From: CAYTSW01 sp964440605
GTDB taxonomy: Bacteria > Planctomycetota > Phycisphaerae > Phycisphaerales > UBA1924
Length of the DNA: 10,377 bases
Reading direction: 5' to 3'
Assembly: GCA_964440605.1 (NCBI GenBank)
Contig: CAYTSW010000100.1
Coordinates: forward strand, 1-10,377
A program made the position numbers and the translations under genes. This document shows, in pieces, positions 5,832 to 10,377 of this stretch. The notes beneath the pieces were generated by a model. It had not been told where the DNA came from, did not search any database, and saw only the letters and a program-made list of their open reading frames with translations. Every line of letters starts with the position of its first letter. Position 1 is the stretch's first letter.

Positions 5832-6869
5832 TCACACCTGACGCAGGAACCGCACGTCGTTCTCAAACAGCAGGCGGATGTCCGGGATGCCGTAGCGTCC
5901 CATCGCGATGCGCTCGATCCCGAAGCCGAAGGCGAAGCCCGTCCACTTCTCGCTGTCGAGCCCCACCGCTTCGAGCACGTTCGGGTCCACCATCCCGCAC
6001 CCGCCCAGCTCCACCCAAGACGCCGGCTTCTCCGGGTTCAGGCGGATCTTCATGTCGAACTCGGCGCTCGGCTCGGTGAACGGGAAAAAGCTGGGCCGCA
6101 ATCGCACCTCGGCGTCGGCACCGAAGTACTCCCGCGCGAAGCGGAAGAGCGTCGTCTTGAGGTCCACCATCGTCACGCGCCGATCAACATACAGCCCCTC
6201 GATCTGGTGGAACATGAACGAGTGCGTCGCGTCCACCGTGTCGGGCCGATACACCCGCCCGGGCGAGACGATCTTCACCGGCGGCCCCCACCCCCGTGCC
6301 ACCGCGTCCTCCAGCACGCGGATCTGCACGGTCGACGTCTGCGACCGCAGCATCCGCGGCCGCGGCTTGCCGTCGGGCTCCTCAACGTAGAAGTTGTCGA
6401 TCGGCTCCCGCGCCGGGTGGTCGTCGGGGATGTTCAGCTTGACGAAGTTGTGCTCGTCGTCCTCGAGCTCGGGCCCCTCGGCGACCGCGAAGCCCATCCG
6501 CCCGAACACCGCGCACAGCTCGTTCCGCACCCGCGAGATGATGTGCCGACGCCCCAGCCCGCTCTCCAGCCCCGGCTCGGTCAGGTCGAGCATCGGCCCG
6601 CTCGCGACGGCTCCGCCCCCGCCCGCGCCGCCCGCGCCCACCTTTTTCGCCTCGAACGCCCCCTCCAGCGCCTGTTTCACCTCGTTGAGCCGCTTGCCGA
6701 CCGCCGGCTTGTCTTCCCTCGCGACGTCCTTCAGCCCCGAAGCCGCGGCCTTGAGCCGGCCCTTTGAACCGAGAAACGCCACCCGCCACGACTCCAAAGC
6801 CGCCGCGTCACCGGCCGCCTCGAGCGACGACAGCCCCTCCCGTTCCAGCGCGTTGAGTTCCTCGAGCAT
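5832..6869 (-). CDS. pheS: Phenylalanyl-tRNA synthetase alpha subunit
   Basis: 345 residues, the normal length. The enzyme charges tRNA-Phe with phenylalanine in the cytoplasm as an alpha2-beta2 tetramer with PheT. Residues 1-75 are the N-terminal coiled-coil tRNA-binding arm (AFLGSKGRLK). The class II core then shows LRSQTSTVQIR (174-184), GRVYRPDTVDATHSFMFHQI (204-223, motif 2), RPSFFPFTEPS (258-268), ELGGCGMVDPNVL (287-299) and the motif 3 segment FAFGFGIERIAMGRYGIPDI (312-331). The arm and core are joined by a Gly/Ala-rich linker (about 78-88). The ATG lies nine bases behind the stop of manA, with no strong ribosome site, which suggests coupled translation. No pheT follows: the next gene is convergent. 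The identification is firm. Confidence 0.97.
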   Translation of the reverse strand: MLEELNALEREGLSSLEAAGDAAALESWRVAFLGSKGRLKAAASGLKDVAREDKPAVGKRLNEVKQALEGAFEAKKVGAGGAGGGGAVASGPMLDLTEPGLESGLGRRHIISRVRNELCAVFGRMGFAVAEGPELEDDEHNFVKLNIPDDHPAREPIDNFYVEEPDGKPRPRMLRSQTSTVQIRVLEDAVARGWGPPVKIVSPGRVYRPDTVDATHSFMFHQIEGLYVDRRVTMVDLKTTLFRFAREYFGADAEVRLRPSFFPFTEPSAEFDMKIRLNPEKPASWVELGGCGMVDPNVLEAVGLDSEKWTGFAFGFGIERIAMGRYGIPDIRLLFENDVRFLRQV

Positions 6870-6878
6870 GCCGCCACT

Positions 6879-7871
6879 CTACACCGAGGCGCCCAGCGTG
6901 ATGTCGAGCATCACACCATCATCCTCCGGTGTCAGCCTCATCCCCTCGCACGCCGCCGGCACCAGCAGCGTCCGCCCACGCTCGGCCCGCACCGGCTCCC
7001 CGCCCGACGCCTCCACCCGCGCTCCAGTCGAGACCAGCATCAGCACGCGCGGCCCATGGCCGCCCGTTTCGATCGTCAACGGCTCGCCGGGCGTCAGCCG
7101 GCGCTCGGTCATCGCGTAGTGGGGGGTCGCGATGCTTGCCGGTTCCCCGTCGCGCGCGCACGCCGGCGGGTCGCACGCCCCCATCGTGGCGCACGCCAAC
7201 GCCTCCGCAATGTGCAGCGTCCGGCCCGTGCGGCCCCAGTCGTGCAGGCGGAACGTCGTGTCGCTGGGCGTCTGCACCTCCGCCACCAGCACTCCCGCGC
7301 CCAACGCATGCACCGTCCCGCTCTCGAGATGGTGAATCTCACCCACCCGCGCCGGCACGTGCTGCAGCACGTCCTCCACGCGACCGGCTTCCACCGCCTT
7401 GCGAAACGCCGCCCGGTCCACCCCGTCGTGCACGCCCGCGTAGATCACCGCTCCCGGCTCGGCCGCCACCACGTACCAGCTCTCCGTCTTGAGGTGACAC
7501 CCCGGATGGGCGTTTGCGAACGCCGCCGATGGGTGGACCTGCACCGACAGGTTGGTGCGCGCATCGAGGTACTTCACGAGCAGCGGGAAGCCGTCGTCGG
7601 GCGTGAGCCGGGCGTTGCCGAGCAGCGCCTCGCCGAGTTCGATCGCCACCTCGCGCACCGTCCGCCCCGCCATCGTGCCCGAGGCGATGACGCTGTGGGC
7701 TCCGCCGCCGCCCCCGCCGTCGACCGAGGTCGATGCGAGGTCCGCCAGTTCCCAGCTCTCGCCGATGGGCTCATCGCCCTCGGGCAGCGGCTTGCCGAAC
7801 TGCGCGAGGCGTCGCCCGCCCCAGACCTTGGGCTTGAGGATCGGCTCCAGAACAAACGGCTCGGGTCGCAC
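6879..7871 (-). CDS. manA: Mannose-6-phosphate isomerase, class I
   Basis: 330 residues, in the range of the short Bacillus-type class I enzymes. It interconverts mannose 6-phosphate and fructose 6-phosphate in the cytosol, feeding GDP-mannose and polysaccharide synthesis or mannose catabolism. Visible motifs: KPKVWGGRRL (13-22), GESWELAD (37-44), FPLLVKYLDARTNLSVQVHP (95-114), KTESWYVV (128-135), GTVHALGAGVLVAEVQTPSD (185-204) and TTFRLHDWGR (205-214). The expected zinc ligands His113, Glu130 and His188 are all present, as is the Arg208 region. The GTG start is supported by a strong GGAGGAG six bases upstream. A run of six glycines (52-57) interrupts the segment after GESWELAD and looks like a low-complexity insertion. 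The gene sits 63 bases behind the UvrC/Cho-like gene and nine bases ahead of pheS. Confidence 0.93.
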   Translation of the reverse strand: MRPEPFVLEPILKPKVWGGRRLAQFGKPLPEGDEPIGESWELADLASTSVDGGGGGGAHSVIASGTMAGRTVREVAIELGEALLGNARLTPDDGFPLLVKYLDARTNLSVQVHPSAAFANAHPGCHLKTESWYVVAAEPGAVIYAGVHDGVDRAAFRKAVEAGRVEDVLQHVPARVGEIHHLESGTVHALGAGVLVAEVQTPSDTTFRLHDWGRTGRTLHIAEALACATMGACDPPACARDGEPASIATPHYAMTERRLTPGEPLTIETGGHGPRVLMLVSTGARVEASGGEPVRAERGRTLLVPAACEGMRLTPEDDGVMLDITLGASV

Positions 7872-7877
7872 GCGGGT

Positions 7878-7884
7878 CTCCTCC
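7878..7884 (-). promoter_or_regulatory. Strong ribosome-binding site fixing the manA GTG start
   Basis: Minus strand GGAGGAG, six bases before the GTG at 7871. It is the best Shine-Dalgarno match in the block and lies in the 63-base gap after the preceding gene. manA therefore appears to initiate independently rather than by stop-start coupling. Confidence 0.75.
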
Positions 7885-7934
7885 AGCAGGGGGCATCGGC
7901 CAAGGGGCAGGTACGCGTCGATCCCGGCACGCGT

Positions 7935-9176
7935 TCACCCGCCCACCTCCATCGCGCGATCCGCCGTCCCGTGCTTCTCGGACGCCTCATCCCGCTTCTC
8001 GACCGCCTTGAGCGCCGCCCGCCCCAGCCGAGGCAGCCAGCCGGCCTCTTCCGTCGGCAGCGCGACCGCCTCGCAGGCGTCGCGTCCGCGGCGTTTCTTC
8101 TCCGGGCGATAGAGCCACCGCCCGAGCACGCCCAGAAGCCCCGCCTCCGTCGGCCCGACCGACACGCCCCGCACGCCCTCCGCCGTGCGCTCGAGCGTCG
8201 CCATCAGTGCCTCGTCGTCGAGCGTTGCCTCCGAAACGTCTGCCACCCACCGCACCCCGCCCGAGCCGAGCGTCATCAGCCGGACGTGCCCCGCCCGCTC
8301 GCTTGGCGTCGCGACCACCCACGCCGTGCGCGCGAGCGACGCCGCCCAACGCATCGACCCGTGCTTGAGCTTCGACGCCCGCTCGACGAACAGCTTCTCC
8401 CGCTCGGCTTCCTCGAAGCGCAGATCGTTCGCGGCTTCGCGCATCGCCCGCTCGCGCACCGCCAGCCCGCGATCGACGCCCAGTTGCACGAACGTCGCCG
8501 CCTCGCCCATGCGGGCGCGGTAGCGCTCGAGCGTCTCGCTCCCGTCGCACGCCGCGGGGCAGCGGCCCATCTCCTTGTACGCGCACGCCGTCGCGTCGGG
8601 CGCCCGCACCAGCAGGTGATGATGCCGGCACAGGTCGAAGGCGTCGATCAGCCCGTCGATCATCCCCCCCGCCGCTTTCTTTTCGCCCAACGGCCCGAGC
8701 ACCGCGATCGTCCCGTCGAGATCCACGCCCGCCAGCTCGCGCGACGACACCTTCTCCGGCTTGGGATGCGTCGCGTCCAGCTTAATGCGCACCCACCAGG
8801 AGGCCAGCGCGTCCGTCACCCCGTCCACCAGCCTTGGCAGCCGATCGCGGGCCGCGATCATCCACGCGATGTCGCGCTCGAACCCGCCGCCGACGGTCAC
8901 CCAGCCGACTCGGGCGGTCACCGCTCGGTAGTCCGTCTTGCCCTTCTCGGGCGTCGTCAGCGTCCGCCGAACCAGCGCCCGCACGTCCATGCCGCTCGAC
9001 ACCAGCACCGCCTCGCCCGAGGCGGCCTCCAAGGTCACCACGCCCGGCGTCGGCGGGGCCGCGAGTGTCCAGTCGGACCCATCGCTCATATCCTGCGGCG
9101 GCGGCGGCGGCGGGACGTCGAGCCACGTCCATGTCTGTCGGTTGATCAGGGGCGAGCCCGGCGCGGCGGGGGGCAC
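7935..9176 (-). CDS. UvrC/Cho-like protein with degenerate GIY-YIG domain
   Basis: 413 residues with the front-end layout of UvrC. Residues 44-113 align by eye with a GIY-YIG domain (PGVVTLE for 'PGVY', GEAVLVSSG for 'YIGKA', DVRALVRRTL for 'RLSNRLRSYL'). The catalytic Tyr, Tyr, Arg and Glu positions read Val47, Leu58, Leu68 and about Ile107, so nuclease activity looks lost. VLGPLGEKK (159-167) matches the UvrC 'YFGPY' segment. Cys183, Cys198, Cys206 and Cys210 give C-x14-C-x7-C-x3-C, like the UvrC cysteines reported to hold an iron-sulfur cluster. LRFEEAEREKLFVERASKL (252-270) resembles the UVR helix that binds UvrB. The RNase H-like and HhH domains of true UvrC are absent; the last ~130 residues are unrecognised. 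The GTG start is three bases after the dehydratase stop; Met30 is an alternative. Six prolines (22-27) precede it. A role in DNA repair is inference. Confidence 0.8.
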   Translation of the reverse strand: MPPAAPGSPLINRQTWTWLDVPPPPPPQDMSDGSDWTLAAPPTPGVVTLEAASGEAVLVSSGMDVRALVRRTLTTPEKGKTDYRAVTARVGWVTVGGGFERDIAWMIAARDRLPRLVDGVTDALASWWVRIKLDATHPKPEKVSSRELAGVDLDGTIAVLGPLGEKKAAGGMIDGLIDAFDLCRHHHLLVRAPDATACAYKEMGRCPAACDGSETLERYRARMGEAATFVQLGVDRGLAVRERAMREAANDLRFEEAEREKLFVERASKLKHGSMRWAASLARTAWVVATPSERAGHVRLMTLGSGGVRWVADVSEATLDDEALMATLERTAEGVRGVSVGPTEAGLLGVLGRWLYRPEKKRRGRDACEAVALPTEEAGWLPRLGRAALKAVEKRDEASEKHGTADRAMEVGG

Positions 9177-9179
9177 CGG

Positions 9180-9728
9180 TCAGCTCGAGACGGCGTCACG
9201 CCCGCTCGAGCGGGGGACGGCGTCGAGGGGCACACGCGGCGCGTCGCCGTCCTTCGGAAACGCCATGCCCGTGATCGTGCTCTCGAAGACCAGCCGATCC
9301 TCCACCAGCCCCTGCAGCATCGTCACGAAGCGCCGCTCCGAGTACTTGGTGCAGCGGCAGAGCAGCAACAAGTCGTCACCCGGGACGACCTGCCCGCGGA
9401 AGGCGGTGTTCTCGATCCGCGTGAAGCCGGCGAACCACTTCGCGCCACTGCGCTTGTAGTACAGCCAACTCGAGAGCTGGGCCCCGGCCTCGACCAGCAG
9501 CACGCCGGGCATGATCGGGCGGGTCGGGATGTGCCCGGCGCACCAGAACTCATCGTCGTGAACGTGTTTGCGCGCAACGCCGTGGTCGAACGCCTCGTCG
9601 TGCCAGACGATCGAGTCGAGCAGGAGCATGTCGCCCCGGTGCGGAATCACGGCGGCGACGCCCTCGAGGTCCGCAGCGGTGGCGCTGAGGTCCAGCGCTT
9701 CGAGATCGATCAGGAGTTCCGAAGGCAT
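9180..9728 (-). CDS. FabZ-like 3-hydroxyacyl-ACP dehydratase (hotdog fold)
   Basis: 182 residues, somewhat longer than the usual ~145-160 for FabZ owing to extra residues at both ends. IPHRGDMLLLDSI (28-40) and FWCAGHIPTRPIMPGVLLVE (61-80) followed by AGAQ are the FabZ signature, with the catalytic pair His66 and Glu80 at the correct separation of 14. FAGFTRIENTAFRGQVVPGD (99-118) matches the strand bearing the 'KFRRPVxPGD' motif. The expected reaction is dehydration of 3-hydroxyacyl-ACP in fatty acid synthesis, or in a related acyl-chain pathway. Bacteria may carry several FabZ-like paralogues and no other fatty-acid gene is in the window, so I withhold the fabZ symbol. ATG start with a weak ribosome site (TGAG). 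It lies 86 bases behind the Hc1-like gene and three bases ahead of the UvrC/Cho-like gene, which points to co-transcription with the latter. Confidence 0.88.
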   Translation of the reverse strand: MPSELLIDLEALDLSATAADLEGVAAVIPHRGDMLLLDSIVWHDEAFDHGVARKHVHDDEFWCAGHIPTRPIMPGVLLVEAGAQLSSWLYYKRSGAKWFAGFTRIENTAFRGQVVPGDDLLLLCRCTKYSERRFVTMLQGLVEDRLVFESTITGMAFPKDGDAPRVPLDAVPRSSGRDAVSS

Positions 9729-9769
9729 CGCTCACACAAGCGCAGAACGCGCATGCTGTACCGCGGCAG

Positions 9770-9792
9770 CGCCCCGATCGGTCGCCGGGGCG
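9770..9792 (-). terminator. GC-rich hairpin between the Hc1-like gene and the dehydratase
   Basis: CGCCCCG (9770-9776) and CGGGGCG (9786-9792) form a perfect seven-pair stem with a nine-base loop, about 20 bases after the Hc1-like stop. No T-run follows on the minus strand, so it is at best a partial terminator or a structure that separates the abundance of the two transcripts. Confidence 0.35.
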
Positions 9793-9814
9793 GTGCGCGG
9801 CAAGGTTCTGGGGT

Positions 9815-9988
9815 TCAGTCGTCCGTGCGAAGCTCGAGAACCTTCGCTCGAATCTCCTGAGCGGTGTTCTTCACTTCCTGCATCTGCTTGCGCACACGCG
9901 TGCCCGCGGCCTTGTTGCCGCCCTCGGCCTTCTGGACGTCGTCCTCGATCTCGGCGACCAGACGCTTCAGCGTTTCATATTCCTGCAC
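9815..9988 (-). CDS. Small Hc1/histone H1-like DNA-binding protein
   Basis: 57 residues from a GTG start: QEYETLKRLVAEIEDDVQKA, then EGGNKAAGTRVRKQMQEVKN and AQEIRAKVLELRTDD. The GNKAAGTRVRK segment is the signature of small Hc1-type histone H1-like proteins of planctomycetes, Bacteroidetes and chlamydiae, thought to bind and compact DNA. The flanking parts are amphipathic helices. An in-frame ATG 28 codons upstream would add a Pro-rich stretch atypical of the family. The GTG at 9988 is preferred because AAGGAG lies exactly seven bases upstream and the protein then begins at the usual 'EYExLK' point. Unlike chlamydial Hc1, it has no long Lys/Ala tail and is near neutral overall. Chromatin or stress roles are family knowledge, not shown here. 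It heads the minus-strand block, 86 bases before the dehydratase. Confidence 0.8.
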   Translation of the reverse strand: MQEYETLKRLVAEIEDDVQKAEGGNKAAGTRVRKQMQEVKNTAQEIRAKVLELRTDD

Positions 9989-9995
9989 GGTTGGG

Positions 9996-10001
9996 CTCCT
10001 T
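9996..10001 (-). promoter_or_regulatory. Ribosome-binding site that decides the Hc1-like start
   Basis: Minus strand AAGGAG, seven bases before the GTG at 9988. It is a consensus Shine-Dalgarno at optimal spacing and argues against the longer in-frame reading that begins at ATG 10072. Confidence 0.8.
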
Positions 10002-10046
10002 CGCGGCGTCCCGGGCCCCGCAACGGGCACAAGGACGAGCGGTTCG

Positions 10047-10088
10047 GGTTTCGGTTGGTAGATCCAAGCCAAGAGTCTTACCGAAACC
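10047..10088. promoter_or_regulatory. Perfect 9-base inverted repeat upstream of the Hc1-like gene
   Basis: GGTTTCGGT (10047-10055) and ACCGAAACC (10080-10088) are exact reverse complements with 24 bases between; inside lies a smaller dyad TTGG/CCAA (10055-10058 and 10064-10067). The half-sites are 33 bases apart start to start, about three helical turns, and lie 60-100 bases before the Hc1-like start. It could be an operator or a leader hairpin. As a terminator for the gene to the right it lacks a T-run. Confidence 0.4.
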
Positions 10089-10172
10089 TAGCCCGCCCGC
10101 AAGCCGCCATCCCGCCGCTGGTCCACCAGAAGCCCAATCCACGCGTCGGTAACGCCGTCGGCGACTGCGGGT

Positions 10173-10377
10173 TCACGACCGACTCAAGGCGGCTCCGAGG
10201 CGCTCCAGCGCGACTTCGATGAGCCCTTCGCCGGACGATCCGTCCTCGGGCCAGGCCGACTGCCCGACGACAACGCTTCCCGCCCGTCGCTCAGCGGCGC
10301 AGGCGGGCGAGCTCCCGCTGGCCTCGACCAGCGAACGCAGGTGAGCAACACGCTCGGGCGGCCCGCACACGACGCAG
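10173..10377 (-). CDS. C-terminal end of an unidentified protein, cut by right window edge
   Basis: The frame is open from the right edge to a TGA at 10173-10175, giving the last 67 residues. It reads CVVCGPPERVAHLRSLVEAS near the edge and ends GEGLIEVALERLGAALSRS. The segment alternates a short strand-like VVCG, a helix, another strand (GSVVVGQS) and a final amphipathic helix, as at the end of an alpha/beta fold such as a Rossmann-like or glycosyltransferase domain. That is only a structural impression. I recognise no family. Third-position G/C bias is high, which supports coding. It is separated from the Hc1-like start by about 185 bases containing an inverted repeat, so it is probably a separate transcription unit. 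Confidence 0.6.
   Translation of the reverse strand, partial: CVVCGPPERVAHLRSLVEASGSSPACAAERRAGSVVVGQSAWPEDGSSGEGLIEVALERLGAALSRS

Noticed and set aside
7056..9860. A 934-codon open frame on the plus strand across the manA to Hc1-like block
   Set aside because: It is antisense to four well-supported genes, its product is His/Arg/Pro-rich with no recognisable domain, and long antisense frames are expected in GC-rich DNA.
9815..10072. The longer, 85-residue form of the Hc1-like protein
   Set aside because: The extra 28 residues are Pro-rich and unlike the family, and a consensus AAGGAG at ideal spacing marks the internal GTG.

Overview
The window is a GC-rich, gene-dense piece of bacterial chromosome. 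A Hc1/histone H1-like basic protein with the GNKAAGTRVRK signature, a multi-gene SPFH cluster, near-universal G/C third codon positions and GTG starts fit a planctomycete-type bacterium, perhaps Phycisphaerae. That placement is inference from gene content; there is no rRNA or other marker here to fix it.

Left block (1-3697, minus strand): three SPFH (band-7/prohibitin) genes are packed head to tail. The first encodes a 690-residue protein with seven predicted membrane segments and an HflK-like C-terminal half. Three bases later comes hflC, and a GTGA stop/start overlap leads into hflK, which runs off the left edge. The three products probably assemble together at the inner membrane, by analogy with HflKC around FtsH. 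No FtsH gene is visible.

Divergent gap (3698-4190): about 490 bases with no convincing gene. It holds a candidate sigma70-type promoter for the SPFH operon and a perfect 17-base odd palindrome with a third half-site, a candidate operator.

Middle (4191-5543, plus strand): an ABC-2 type permease with an unusually large extracytoplasmic insert and no ATPase gene beside it.

Gap and repeat block (5509-5831): a run of exactly 100 N is flanked by an identical 55-base sequence on each side. This is an assembly scar, not a biological duplication. Right after it lie three related ~30-base hairpin elements. The outer two face each other and sit just behind the stop codons of the convergent permease and pheS genes, as paired terminators would.

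Right block (5832-9988, minus strand), in transcription order: a small Hc1-like DNA-binding protein, a FabZ-like dehydratase, a UvrC/Cho-like protein that keeps its four-cysteine motif and UVR helix but appears to have lost every GIY-YIG catalytic residue, a class I mannose-6-phosphate isomerase, and pheS without pheT. Spacing (86, 3, 63 and 9 bases) suggests at least partial co-transcription. At the right edge is the C-terminal end of an unidentified protein; between it and the Hc1-like gene is a perfect 9-base inverted repeat.

The observations most worth a second look are the catalytically dead UvrC/Cho-like protein, the paired terminator-like repeats at the assembly break, and the seven-pass SPFH protein that leads the hflC-hflK operon.
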